The notes beneath the pieces are model-generated. The model had not been told where the DNA came from. It did not search any database and saw only the letters and a list, made by a program, of their open reading frames with translations. Of a stretch of DNA of 64,000 nucleotides, positions 39,401 through 54,400 are shown in pieces. Location of the stretch: contig JAYKAV010003093.1 in the NCBI GenBank assembly GCA_035582835.1, positions 131,323 to 195,322 of the forward strand, written 5' to 3'. Origin of the DNA: Phoebastria nigripes (Eukaryota > Chordata > Aves > Procellariiformes > Diomedeidae). The translations under genes and the position numbers were made by a program. Positions within the stretch are counted from its first letter, which is position 1, and the number at the start of each line of letters is the position of its first letter.

Positions 39401-42400
39401 ATGGTTATTCTTATGAACAGGAGTATTCTTATGAATATTCTATCTGATACCTCAGAAGTACATACCTGTTCACTTCAGAAATGTGATTTTAATAAGGGAT
39501 GGCAGTATTTGGGTATATGGGAAAAAAAAAAAATCAGCTATATTACTATCAGGTCCAACACTAAAATCAGCATGAAAACATCGTTAATTCTATTATCCTA
39601 CAAAATGCCAAGATCCTGATCTTGACTTCTGCAGGAAAATTCTCTGTGAAGCCAAAGGGATTCAGCAGCAAAGGATTTCAGCATCAGGTCCAGAAAAGAC
39701 CTCCAGTCTCATACACAGCCTGTAGCGCTCTCAAGTTTATTATGCAGCATTTTTCTACATCTTTTTGCAGGCTGTTAACAACATTCCTCTTAAATTATCT
39801 CTGGAACATGGCACTGAGCTATAAAGATGACGCACCCAAAACAGGAGACAAGAAAGCACGCTTACCTTCGCATGAGAGCCCATGTGATGTGACTCCAGAT
39901 AATGCCTCCCGACACACATTGCAGTACGTTGGCCGAGCATGTGAGCAGGCGTACCAGTTATGCATCCCTGAGAAATGGTCCATGCTGTACTGGGTAGACT
40001 AATAAAATAAATGTATTACAGCAAAGCCCAAAGTAGAGGAACAAGACTTTTTTTCCTTAAAACAAAGACTTGCACATAACAGTCAGGAAAGGCAGAAACA
40101 GAACACTTTTACTAGGGAAGAGTAGGCCACATGCAGTTTATACACAATAGCTGTAACTCAAGAAGGTCTTTAAGCCAGAAGAGACTACTTGAAGAAGCCA
40201 CACCTTCATTCCTGCTCCTGTCCTACCTCCCATCCTTGTCTCACTACAAGTGCGTGTAGGGAAATAAACTGGAGAATTTATCTGCTGGAGAATTGATCCT
40301 TCCCTTCCCCGTTTTTTTGTTGGATTAAGTTTTCAGCAAGAGCAGTTCCCCAACCTGCTTTATTGCATAGCAGAGGAATGCTTGTGCCAGCATAAGGGAG
40401 GAGACAACAGGGAGACAAGCCAGAGTGGGGAAAACACAAGACAGCTGCTTTTGGTGGCAGTGCTGGTCTAACTACAGCCCCAAAAAGCAAACAGATGCAC
40501 TGAAGTAGGCAGAATACCAAGCAGGCAAGATGTGAATTAGGACAGGGAGGATAACTGAAGGGTGAAAAGACAATGGGAGGAGAACCATGTTTCAAAACCT
40601 ACCCATACGCTGAAAAGTGCTCTCAAAGTTACCAAGGGAGAGTATACAAAGCCACAAGCATTCTTTGGAGAATCACTTCAGTGTATTTGGGATAGTTTTT
40701 ACAGAAGGCCTAACACTATACCCATTACAGTCAATAAAAATGACCTCTATTAACTTCACTGGAAGCTGACTCCAATCTCAAAACAAGCTGTTATTTAGGA
40801 GAGAAAGCACAGAGAGCAAAGGAACACATTTTCCTATTACCTCAAAATGTTCACGGTTTTGTACAGTCTTCAATGCTGCAATCCAATCTTCCATCTCTTT
40901 TCTGTTATCAGCACAAAGGATGAGCTTCCGACATGGAGTGATAATCTGAAGAGTGAGAGAAAATTAATAGTGTGTATTCTGGGTATGTCAGTGACAAACA
41001 GTAAGAGAACACGTTATCACTAGTGTAGTCTGTTGAAGCTATTTTCAGAGGCAATGAGCTGCACAACAGAACAGAAGTTATTTGCACCTTTCAACCACGC
41101 TTCTCTTCCACTGTAACATACCTTAATTCCTTCATAAATGTACAGAACCACAGAGATTTTAGCTGTCTTTCCCAATACTGAACAGAGTAAAGAAATCTCT
41201 CAGACCCAAATAACAGCAAAACACAAATCAAGCACAGAGCAGTAAAAGTTAATATATTACATGTGCAGAACTTGCATAAGTTTTTTTTTAAGTACTTAAT
41301 GACTTTTTAAATTGGCAACAACATTAAAACATTTTGTTAACACCATAATATACCAGTTTCTAGCAATTAATAAATTAGATAACATGCTCTGTAACATCAT
41401 ACTAAAAACCTGTTTAGAGTCACGACAAGCGGGGAGGGAGGAGGGGAGAAATCGAACAAAATAAGCAATCTAGAAGAGAAATCAAATAAGCAATCTAGAA
41501 GAGAAATCACCATATTTTGAACCCTCATGTTTCCTGGGGGCTTGTTCTACATTTAGTACATAAAAGATATTCCAATAAATGTTCCACTAGCAGCTTGAGG
41601 TTGTGGTGAGTTTGCCTTCCTCTAAAAATACTCTCCTCAGCGTGTTTCTACCCTGGGCTAACTCCCATGCATTAGTTGCCCTGTGTTAAATAAACAGTTC
41701 AGTGTTTTAACAAACCAGTAGAAGACATGCAAGGTGGCCGAAGCTGCCCTCTGCCCAGGAAGGCAGACAGGTCTCTGTGTAGCCTACCACCAATGCTCTC
41801 TCCTTTTGTCAGATGGCGGCAGCAGAGAGAAATAAAAGCTCCTAGCTCTTCAGAAGACCACGTCTGCTGTCCACAGGGCTGCCCATTCCGCTGGGGTCCA
41901 GACTTGACTATAAATCAACATTTATTCTTCCTAAGACAAAAGCCTTTCTTCCCCACACTGTAGTTATCTTATCTTACTAACATTGTCTCCCTGTGCACAC
42001 CTCTGTACTGATTTCCATCCAACTGACTTCTTAAATCAGACCAACATTGAAGTGTTTGCACTTAATTTTGGATGGATTTAAGATAATGGATTTAAGAAAA
42101 TTTGCATTAAGTTTGAGCACCATTAACAAAAATCAAAAGGCTCCCCTTTATGTCAACTCAAAAACTTCCAGCAGCCTAGACTCTCCTGCGCCCCTCTACA
42201 TTTTGTACATGAAAAAAATTGTCTACATCATCTGCTTTTCCAGCAAATTGTACCCTAGCATCTGGAATAACAGAATAAAACAAACTATGATTGTGTCAGG
42301 TTGATGAAGCCCNTGTGGCTCTCGCAAGCATGCAACCAAAGTTTTGTTAATGAACACCAAAAAATCACACACATCACCCCAATACATGACCCCTGTTAAC

Positions 42401-45400
42401 TACCATTTTCCAGTCTGTTTCTTGCTTCTCTCATTATGATTCATAGAACAGATTAAAAATAAAAACCTCTGAAGTTGAACCTGAAACTTTTAGTTGATAT
42501 TGAAGTGCATCAGAGCATCCACTAAGAAATGTGCATGTAATGTCAACAAAAAAGATACACTTGTAAATTTCTGCTTTATTTTAAGCTCTTCAATTTTCAA
42601 AATATATTTCTTTTCATAGGGTAGATTGCAGCATTCACCTGCAATAATACTATCTTTACCCAGAGGAATTACCAATACCTAGAAAAGGGTGCTACAGCCA
42701 CATTAAGTAGGCAATGAATGGAGCTAAATACCTTTTTAAAGCAAGGACTGGCCATTCATATTAGAAACAGAGTTTTGGCATAGAGCTATTCTGTCTTGGA
42801 CAAAATGACCTGATCTGTATCAATTGTAAGCAAACAGAAATAAATATTTACAATTTTCTAAAAATAAAACTTTGAAGAACTCCTTCCCTCTTCCCTGACT
42901 TTTCCTTTAAACAATTCCAGCTCTGATAAAACTTATTCCCAAAGAACGTAATCACAGGAGTCTTTCTTTTTCCTTGGGAAAGTAGAAAAGTGGGCAATTA
43001 ACTGTATTTCCATCAAAAACTCTGCTATGTAAGAAAGGCTACCCTAGAGAAACCTTTTTGGAGTATGAAACACTACTGCAAAAATCAGTGCGAAGTTAGA
43101 GAAGAATGAGCAGCATCTCTAATGTCCTGCTAAGAGAAAGCAGCTTTTTCTCTGAAAGTAAAACCAAGTTCAAATAATTTGCTCAGACAGCGCAGGGCCC
43201 CACTTTTTTCTGGCAGCAAAGCCAAGAACAGCTATAATTGCATATGTACAACAGTACCCTATGTAAAGTCCAAACATCCGAGGATGAAGCATCCAAGGAC
43301 CTTTCATCGCTTTAAAACCAGCCAGTTTTTATAAGGAACTGCCAGTTCATTCAACAAGCCACTGGCACGCTCTTGGGCAGTGGGGAAAAATAATTTAAAA
43401 CAGTTGGTAAAATTAATTTATTATCATCACGATCCCATTTCAGAACACTCCTATTCAGTGCTGTCCCTTTTCCTATTTTTCTCTCTTTTTTGGAAAAAAA
43501 AAACCAAACCAAATACAAAGTACATAATATCATTTTTAAATCACCTTGGAAGACATGAAATCTAAAATATTGGCATAAAATACAGAAATGCAGACACTCC
43601 TTTGATAAGAATTAATTTCTGAGGCTACTGACTTCCTGGATCACTGCAGAGACTGTCCAATATACAAAATCACTAATTCCTTCCTAAGTCACCTACTGCA
43701 TCATCTTAAAAATCCCCACACTCAGTGTTGGACAATCCTCTGTTCAAAGAACAAAGTTAAAGTTTATAAGACAAGAGGACAAATAAAGAGATCAAGAAGA
43801 TTTTCATACTTGAATCATCCAGACAAAGAATCACAGAATTAAAATAAAGGGTCTATTGTGTAACTACAAAACTGCAAATAAAATGTAACTTTGTGCAAGA
43901 TAAATATGTGAAGAGCATTCCCCATTAGTCAGTTCTAAAGCAACATTTGCATTGGGATTTAGTGGTATCATCAGAGATGGGAAAGAAAAGAATACAGTCT
44001 CAAACCTCACTCCTATTCTAAGCAGGACAAGTTGGGACAATTCAGGCTTCACTGTGAAGGACAGATAAGATTTTAATGTAACTAGTATAACAATTCTTGG
44101 GGGAAATTAAGAAACCATACAAACCTGTTTTTCTGATTAACATGCAGTGGTGTTACAGTTAAACATTTTAATGAGGATAATTAGGAATACAGAAATGTGT
44201 TAATAGTGACACTTCCTTCGCAGAGTGGTTCAACAGTTCTCACCTTTCATACAACCTCACACACACAACAGCCAACACTGGGTACCTTGTGAGCATAAGA
44301 CACTCCTGTTTTCCCTGCACTGCAGGCAGCCACTAGTCTCTTACCTGTGCAGGCTGATGGGCAACAGGCACACCACAACACTTCCTGAATAAGGGCAGAA
44401 CTGAGATTAACAGAAACATGCTCTCACTCACAGGGAAAGAAAAACACTCACCCTACCACTTTTACCTCCTTCTACTTCAGCCAGTAATTTCAGCTCCAGA
44501 CATCCACCTGCTGAAGGATACTAACAGAGGGAGAAAGGCTATTACATACACTGTGCTGCCTAGACGAGACCGATGATCAATCTAATGTCTCACACCAAAA
44601 AAAAAATATCATTCTTGTCATCTCCAACAGAAGCCACAGCAATCTTCCCCCTGAAAAGCTGTCCTTTCCCAGCCAGGGAGTCCAGGGTTCTCAGCTCTCA
44701 GCTACAGGCGCAATGAGCCGATGCTCTGGAACACGAAGCTTGGTTATTCCTGTTGGCAAATGTGGCTACAAACGAGCATGGTCCAGCTATTTTTTATGTT
44801 CCGGCTACAGCTTTTGACTAACATCCTGGAACAGTATATTCCACAGGATGACGACGCACTAGGTGAAGTAGCATTTCCTTTTATTTGTTCTAAATTTACA
44901 AAGCAGTAATGTCATCCAGTGACCTCTTGTTCTCATATAATCGGAGAGCAAAAAAACAACGTTCTGATTGCTTTTGAGTTAGGATGGGGGCTGCCTTGCT
45001 AGGAGTTAAAAAAACCACAATAAAAAGTTTTAAGATTTATTTATAATCTCATACATTTTTGGCCTGTTTGGGGATTGGCAGGACTCTGAGTGTTCCTGCC
45101 CTGAAACGGTTCAGAATTTTATCTAGATATGAGCAATTACGTAAATTAAAAGTGCTTGTTCTTCCTAAAAAGGGAATATTAAAAACTAACACACTTTTTC
45201 GATCCTAAATGCTATTGAACTTTTGGGTGTGGTTCTTCAGATTTCACTCCTTAGTAGGAACTGGATGCCCAGATACCCATGTGCCCAGAGCTCACCACAT
45301 GGTGACTTTATTGAAACCTAACACTAACCAGCAAAAGAGCTCAACAACAGTCATGGGGAAAAAAAAAGCTGCCAATCCCTCTAACCCATCCTGAAGAGTC

Positions 45401-48400
45401 ATAAGGACAGATGGGAATGGCAGGAAGGCTTAAAGACATTTCAAACCAGGACACAGCTTAATTTACAAACTCCTCACTGCGTATGAAACCCCAGAAATAT
45501 CTTTTGCAGGAATTATGGTGACAATCAACTACCCACCAGGTCACCCCTTTGCAGACAGTTATGTGCCCTCTATGCAGATGAACCATCTCAAGTCTATTAG
45601 AGAAACTCTCAATTTTCAAGCTTGCTCATTCTAAATCTAAAAAAAGCCATGCCTTCACTGGCTGTCTTGTGTAAATACTGATGCCCCCCTGACACTTCTC
45701 CAAAATTTAGCTTCATCTCCTCTGTCTCTTCCTCATACAGCACATGCCCTCTCACCAGCTGTTAACCCCCACCCCTCATGTTGACCCACACTCCCCTGTC
45801 CAAAACTAACACCAGTTTACTGACATTTCAAATCAGGCCAGCTGGCAAACAACAGCGCCAACCAAAGAAAATTTCTCATTTCACATTCTAAAAATGGACT
45901 GGATGTCCCTGGATGTCCTTCCCCAATGAACAGCTGTAAATAATTGGATTAGAAAGGCAGTCCAAAAAAGACTCCTTATATTAGACCAAATTTTAAGTAG
46001 AAACCTGCTATACTTCACCCTTTGGTGTTTTGCTGTACTGAGCAACCTTCCTCCACCCAACAGCCAGAGCATAAACTTCATTCTCTGGTCTTGCTGCCAT
46101 CAAAGACAACTTTATCATCTCTGCTCACTTCCTCCTTCAGCATTTTCTGGCTGCCCAGAAACTTTTCAGCAAAAAAGTGACAGTCTGGCCAAACATACAT
46201 TGGGACTGTTTCTTATCAGAGTAGATCTGGTGAGCTCAGTGACCACAAAAGACAGCAAAACAAGTTAAGATCACACTGGCCCAATCACAGAGCTGGCTGA
46301 AGAAATGCTGCGGGGGGAGACGGGGCAGGGGGGACATACAACTTTGCTAAATATAGTTTTTCTGATGTGATACATTTCTCAGAGTGGCCAAAAGTGGGTG
46401 TATGAGAACACCTGCTCATTCTGACTGCTTCCTTTTACTCACATCCTGTTCAAATATAGTCTTATGTTCAAAGGTGCTAGCCATAAATCCCCCAAAGAGA
46501 TCCTGGATTATTCCAAACAGTTGATGATTTGGGTACAGGAATAACAGGAATTTCTGGAGCTCAAAAGACCTAGGAATTGCAACTAGAAAAAATAAAATAG
46601 CTGCAAGAACGGTGCTGGTGCAGGCAAAAACTTCCGCTTGATCACATATGGCAAAGGCGGGGAAAACGTCCACCATCTGTAGCAAACTGCTACGTCTGCT
46701 TTTGTACAGTGGAGTAAGCAGTAAGCTCTCGGTATCCTATGAACCCAAAAACTCAGGAAGGAAAATTGGGTGAGATTGTAACAAGGACCCAGCCATTTTA
46801 TCCACTTCAGCTCCTGCTCCAGCAACAGCGGTAGTTAAATGAACACTGGTATATGTTAAAACGTTCATCAGCAAGATTCACAAACCAGCAAAGTCACTGT
46901 ATGTTTCAAACCCGATTGCTGAACTGAGGGCAAAACGGACTGAGTGTGGATTAAGCAAGTGCTACTCCCTCAGCAAATGCACAAGGTTAAAAAGATGACT
47001 GTGAAAAAGGGAGAAGAAAGGAAAACGGAAGTATGAGTTTCAGACTCAAACCAGTCCTTCACACTTAAAATCTTAAAAGCCTGTCTCATTGATGTCAGCT
47101 TCTGAAACAATCTGGAGCTGAGCATCAGGCCAGCAAAGCCCTAGACAGCAAGTCAGAATGATTTTAGTAAGTCTCTATAGTTTAGAAGAGAGAAATAATA
47201 CGAGTATCAATGCTTAGACTCATGAGGGACTGAGGCTTACCCTCCTCCACAGACAACATCCCTCTTCCGATTTGCAATTCAGCTTTCACCTAGTTTTGCC
47301 AACAAATTCAGTCCCGTTAACTCACTGCAGAGGTCAGTTAGAGCTCTCTAGAATTGCACCAATCCTCTTTCCTCAAAACCTGGATGCTACCCTGAAGGGG
47401 AAAGAAAAAAGCTTTTCATATGACACTGGAGAAATGCACCAGTTTTATATTTATTTTTTAGTGCAAAATCTTTATTTCCTGCTAAAATGACCATCTTCCA
47501 TCTATGGAAGCTCTCATTTCCACCAAATAAAACAAGTCGTTAATGTTCTTATAGTTGTGCCAAATTCTGCCCTTTCTTTTTTTTTAAATAGCAATAACAA
47601 CATTTTCCTCAAAGTCCTAAGTGCCCAAATCTCTGTCTGCGTGATAGCAGGTATAGCCAACTTCCATGTGGCTGTTTTACCTTAATTTTCAATCTGTAAA
47701 ATCCAGGACAGCTCAATTCCATAGGAAAATAGGTACAGCACGTGGTGTGGTCTCTTTAGGACCATTTTTACATTATTAGGTTCATTCATCTTGCAATATG
47801 TACCTCGTCTGCCAGGGGGTTGCACATTACAAGCGCATCTTCTCTGAGCACTGTCATTGGCACTTACCACCGCTATGCTGTGCCCGCAGATCAAGTTCAA
47901 CTCATGTTGACCCTCCATCTGTGCTTTCTTCCCAGTCCCTATCTTCCCTGATGCTGCAGCAGGAAAGCAGACCAGACAGAGCATTCCCTGGGAAAATGAT
48001 CATCTCTCATACCAGGGTCACATTCCTACATGCTTCTGGAAACTCTGTTCCTAAACAAGGCACATTCCTGTTCTTGGCAATTGGTAAGAGGAGCACAGAC
48101 ACAAGGGAGATTTTAGGACTTCTGCAACGACTTAACAGCTGTCAAAATCCAGAGTGTGCAAAAAGGTCTTTGCCACTGTTAGCAGGTATGAAATGCAGAC
48201 AATCTTGGTAATTCGTGCATTTTAATCACTAGAGATCTACATGGATGGAATGGCACCAAATGGGAACCAACAGGTTCCCATGCCAAGTGCCAGAGCATCT
48301 TAGCACAGCTCCGTTATCCGCCCACCCTCCACTTCATGCAGCAGATGCACACACGCATCCCCTTCTTCATCTGTTTTCCAAAGGACGCAGTTCTGCCAGG

Positions 48401-51400
48401 AAAAGAGTTCCCAAACAGAACTACACCATTCAAAAAGAGCAGCATACTTGGGAAGGTAAAGGATATTTCAGAGAAACTTTCCTATTCACTTAAACAGAAG
48501 CAAAACCATGAAGAACAGAGGGGCAGGTCAATGTTCCCCAGTGGTAGAGCTGCTGTCTCAGCGGGCTCATACACATCAAGGCTAGCAGCTAATAAATCAC
48601 AGGATTGAGCAATAAAAGTCCTTGTCCACGGTAGGAAAATGACCTGTTACTGACAGCTTATTGTTAGTAACAGCTCCTCACAGCCTCCTAACCTCAGCTG
48701 TGTTGAAAAGAGACTGGTAGCTAGCACAAAAGGAAATGAATAGCTTTCAACAGCCTGATGAACCCAGTAGCTTTCCACACTGGATCACCAGGCAAAGACC
48801 AGTCCTGTTTCACGCACTGCAACATTGAAACCATCACAAGCACCACAACTGGGAAGACCTCATTTCTGTGAACACTATTAGCAAGCCCCTCCCTGCCTGT
48901 CAGAATGACTAAAGATGTGCATGAAAAGACGTCTTTTTCTTCTAGAGCAGCTCCCATGTAAAACTAAACCCATCATGTTCTCAAATGACCTCCTGTTTAC
49001 CACAGGTTGTTCTGCCTTTGTGTCCTCACCTGGAAGGGGGAGAAGACGCTGCAATCTGCAGCCTTGCTCAGGAAGGTAGATAAAATACCAACACAGCACA
49101 AAGGTTACAAAGAGCAAAGAGATTATCAAACAAAAGCTCCTAGTGTTCAGGCACAAGGGCAATAACAGACACTAATTTCAAAGCAGTAAACTTCCCTCTA
49201 GGGAAACAAAGGTTCTTCACAAACAGTCGTCTTTACTTTCCATCTCTCTCTCTAACCTGTCCCACAGTAAAATACATAAAGCTCAGTTTGACCTCTTTCT
49301 CTTACAGTAGCTTCATCTTTCTTAAAAACTCCTAGCATATTTTGGGGTCATTCTGTAATGTACAGTAGCAATCACCAGATCTCTCCACCCACAGGAACTT
49401 CTTCCAGACTCTCTAACTCTTCTTCCATGTTTATCTTCTCTTTGATGGTTTTTCTCCAGATTTTTCCTTCTTTTGTACAAGCAGACTAATGATCAGCTCC
49501 TGCAGGAGGCTGGATTAAGAGTCCTAAAAATCCTTGACATGAAAGGATTTTAAATGACTATTTTCACTGACTAACAGTGACTCAGAATGGTCTGTTTACC
49601 AAAGGGCCATTTCTCAAGCAGAAAAAACTGCACTGAAGTCTGGATTACAAACTACTAAAATAGCAAAGTATTTTGAAACTGCAGCGCTTCTGACAGGAAA
49701 TGGAGACTGAACTGCGCTTAATGAAGGGAGGGGGGAAAAACAGCAGAGCAATGGTGGACATGGCAATTCATGGCTCTACTTATATTTTCACTTGCTTATG
49801 AAGGAAATTCTGACAGCTGCCAATATAAACAGAGTAAGAGCACTAGCAGAGAGTGTACAATTCCTACACACATGGGTGTGGAAGAGACAACAACCCCCAG
49901 CAAAGCCTGACTTTCCAATGTGCACTCTAATTTTGTCCAATTCAGAGAAGAGAGTTTAAAAAGGAGGAGGGAAGAACCATCCCTTTCATGAGTCCCTTTT
50001 TTCTAATCTTTCCCTTCTCCAAACCTTAACAAGGCAATCCATGACTGTGTACAAAGGAGCAAGGCAAGGAACCAGAATGCTTGGTGACCCCCCAGTGTAA
50101 CTATGTCCCCAGATCAGTAAGTCTTTTTGCTCACTGCTGAGAGCTGATGTCTTCCCTCTGGGTCCCTCACCCCGTGCTGAGGAAGCAGGGGAGGAAGATC
50201 CCCTCCCTCGCTAGGAAGCCCAGTGACTCCCTGCAGCATACCTTCAAGCCCATCTTTTTTGAAGGGCTGAGGCCACACGGGGCAGTTTGGGGAATCTGTG
50301 CAAGTGTCAAACCATGCAGATTTCCCTGATGTCTATCAGCCCAAGCTTGAAGTCCAAGTCTGACTTTCTGCAAACAGCTTGTAATAAAAGTTCTTATATT
50401 CTTTCTCCTCATAAAAATAAGTCACATGCTCTTTCTCGAAGCTTGTATTTCAAATCAGCACAAGTAACCTCTGATCCGTGTTCCTCTTGTTTCAACAGTG
50501 CCTTACAGGCACACAGCTCCTGCGCTAGACACGAGCAGCAGACTTTATGCCTGACATGTAGCTTCAGCAGCTCTATTCACTCTTTCAAAACCAAATTCTT
50601 CAGAGAAGATTTCACTGCCTACTCTGCTAAAAAGGATATATTTTCACTTAAAAGCACTAATACAAATAATTCAACTTGACACAAAATCACAGAAAAGGCA
50701 AAGGCACTTTCACTTCATTGTGAAATGAATTTGCAGACATCAACAACATACTCTCCCCATCAGGAAGCACCCTCAGCACTTTTATCTTTTGTTAAAGTTC
50801 AAGCACTTTGCCCTGTGTTTTTAGGAAAGGTTAATTACCCCAAAATGAAGATTTCTATTGCTATTTCTCCACAGCGCCAACAAGCCCTGGGACAATACAG
50901 CAAAAACATGCAGTCTGAAGGACATCAGACAGTCACATAAAACTTCACAAGACAGAAACTGGCATCTTAGCTGCTGAATAAAGTCAGTACTAAGTAACAA
51001 GGTTGTAATAACAAAAATTGTAGCACACCTCAGGCTTCTGTATGGCTGGAGAATGACATCCAAACTGCTTCTCAGAGATGAGAGCATGCTCTTGCTCAGG
51101 AGCACCAGCAATTCCCTGTTCCTCAACCTACCACAACCATTGTCACCTCCAGTCATCCAAGTGCTCTGAAAGAGAGGTATTACTCTAATCTCAAGACTTC
51201 CTCTCTCCTGTGACATTGGTTAGGGTGAATCATCAGTTAATAAACAGTATTTCTTAACTGATGGGTGCAGCATTTCTAACAGCACTGCAGGCACATTTCC
51301 CTTTACCCTGATTCTGGAGCACTTATCTACATAAATCCACACAGGAGAGAACACCTGAACAGTAAGAGCTTGTAGCAAACTTATTCCAAAGAACCTGAGC

Positions 51401-54400
51401 TCCTGATGATCTGTTATGCTGGCACAGGTGCCATGTTTCTCAATGCTCAGTCCAGAAAACTCGGACTCCTGCTCTTACCTTTCACGTTCAGTCTTCCTCT
51501 AAACTAGTGTCCAGAGCAGCCTACTCCCTCAGAAAAAAACCTAAACAGATTACTTGACATGCAATTAATAGGATTAGTCCCCTCTGTGGTCAGTCTTTCT
51601 GAGCTATGTTCCACTTGCCACAAGCTGACTAGCTGTCTGCTTAAGGAGGAGCTGGGATGAATTTCCTTCTGACGGCAGTGGAGAGGCAGGCGCTGACTGT
51701 AATAATATGCTGTTTCCTGTCTGCGGCTGAGCTGAGAAGTACTTCCCAACAGAAAAGGGTTTACAGGAGCTCAGGAGTTCAAGCTCCACCTCTTCCAGTG
51801 AAGAGCCTTTAACTACGGAGGAGGGGTCAACAGCATGGCTCCTGGCACTCAACAACGTGCTCTGACCGAGCTTCACTTCCACTAAAGCATCAGAAAGAAG
51901 ATATCAAACTACTCACATCTCTCTCCACAGAGAGGAGCTTTCTCCTATGGGATCTCAAAGCTATGAATAAGATGGGATGGGAAGTGAATGTTGTAACCCA
52001 TGTCATAAGAATGAGGGTGAAAGTCCACACCTCCACTTGCTAGCAATAACTGGAAAACATTTACAAAAACACCATGTGAGAATCATACTGAAACACAAAA
52101 TATGTACCTGAAAAGATCTGATGTCCTTCCTAGGCCCTCTCCTCTTGGTGACAGGTGTTGTTTATTAGTATTAAAGAACACATATTTTAGATTCCCCCCC
52201 CCCCCCCTTTAGCTTTATACAAATCCTGCACAAGGCAGGAAAGGGTCAATGAACTGATAAGGACTCAGTCCATCAGCTGTGCCAATTGCACTGAAGGCAG
52301 CAGGCTTATTCCGTTGGCACCTTCTAGAAAAGAGCACATCTTCAGCCAACACACCAACCTCAGGAGTAAGAATTTGTTCACCACACAAACATTTACAAAA
52401 ATGGGCCTAAGGAGATGACCCAAAGTCCTTTCAAAGACTCTTGAGGGGATAGCTGTGGTGGCAAAGTGTTGGCCTGAGCAACAGACAATAGAGAGACTGG
52501 TGCCCCCCCAAACCTTACAGGCTTTGTAGGGGAGAATGGGCATGCTGGACGGTTCAGGTCCACGACACAGGTAAAGCAGTCATTTTGAGAGAAGTATCTC
52601 CAAAACCCAGGCTTCCTGGCATGATCTAGAGAAAAAACTATTCCAGGTTTGAAGTATGGAACTCATCCTCATGGCGTATTTTGTTTCAATGCTCCTAAAG
52701 CAACTGCAGACTAATGCATTAGACAGGCACATCAACCAATCAAGTTACTGTGAAATTGCGCTGTCCAAGAAAAAACTGTTCATGGAAACAGCTGAAGTCT
52801 CACTGGGAAGACCCAATGTGCCCAGTGTGATCCCAAATCATCTGCTTTTTAGAAATCACAAGAGGCTTTGAGGGTATGGCTGGGAAACCTCTGCTCAGAA
52901 GTTAGGGTCAGGCTTTGACCTCACCCATCCAATGCTGCTGATCTCTATTTCATAAGGAGTACAAGGCACACACTGATGGCAAGAATCCAGGCTAAAAGTT
53001 GACCACCCTCTTTGAAATAAATGCATCTGAAGTACGAGGACAACATGGTTACAACTGAGTTTGTATCACAGCAGATCTTCTCTAAGGCCCTGTGAAAGAC
53101 AGCAGCCCTAGGAAAATCCACTGGTGAGAGATCTATAAACCAGGTACTAAGGGATCATACTTGAAAAGAACCAGTCACTCACAGCCCAGATATCCCAAAA
53201 GAATTTACCTTGTAGACAGATGACTTAGAAGGACAGAGATGGCAGAGATGTGACAGAACCAGCAAATATTACATCTACAGTCCTCCTGAGAGAAGTGAGA
53301 CCTGGCGTAGGGCTGCTGTATGATTTGTTCCCAGAGGCTTCCTGCAAAATAACTCTGCAGCCACGCTGCCCAACCTAAAGGAACAATAGCTAAACAAAGC
53401 TTTTCCTTACACCTCTCGGGGGATGGAGCTGTACAACATCTTAAGCTCAAAGATGCCCCTAGTCACATGCTCCCAGCCCATTCTATAGTCACATATCCAT
53501 TAACTCTTGGTAGCAGTCCTGAAACTGTCCCCATTGCAAACAGGATACACTCAAATCTATGCAAGATCAACTAAGTAAACAACAGTGGAACCCGCCTTAC
53601 ACACTCTTCTTCTTAGAGGAAGAGGTCTGCATCTTAATACTCACTTTTCTCTCTCTCCTGCCTGCTGACAGCAAACAAATTAGCTATCAGACTTAGGTCC
53701 TATGTAAAAGGTTTACTGGCAGCTATATTTTTTAACCTCATTCCTCTACTTATGCAACATAACCTTTGTTGGCTCCATGCTCTGGTTTTCTTCTCTCATG
53801 GTGCTGCCTCCCCACACTCCTCACTGCCCTTTCGCCAGTTTCTCCTCTGAGTGGTCACCCCTTATCACCTCTTTGCTTTGGATCCACATTGCTCCTCTAA
53901 GTGGTTTATCTAGTGTTTTTGTTTCCCGCCTCCTTTGTTAGTACCTTAGGAGTGTCATTCAACCAACCTGACCTGCAGAATCTATACATTAAGCAGTACA
54001 GATGCCTGGACAGAGGATGAGTTTCCTCAGAAAGAAACCACTTCTTCATAAATCCAAAACTACCAGTCTCCACTGAAGAAAAAACAGAAACAAAAAGAAA
54101 ATCAGAACATCTAAAACTCCAGAATAACTGTCTCTGCTATACAACACCAAATGTTGGATCTTTCTGGTTTAGGATAAAAACTCAAGAGTGAGTCCCACTG
54201 ATTTGAAACAGGAAAAAAATGCATCAAAGAACTCTGAATTTTAGAAAGGAACCGAGCTAGGGAGATACAGGGGGGAAACAGAGTGCTCTCAAAGAAAACC
54301 AAGCGAAAATAGCAAGACTGCAAGGAATCCAAAGCACTGACGTCAGTGATGTGGCAGACCAAACAGCAGCAAGACTAGACAACCTTCCGATTATCTAAGT

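Noticed and set aside
43811..43845. AATCATCC...AATCACAGAATT resembling the start of a reverse CR1 tail
   Set aside because: Too short and interrupted, with no CR1 body following.
47798..48211. 137-codon plus-strand open frame in DGKD intron 3
   Set aside because: No domain, no start context or exon-like borders.
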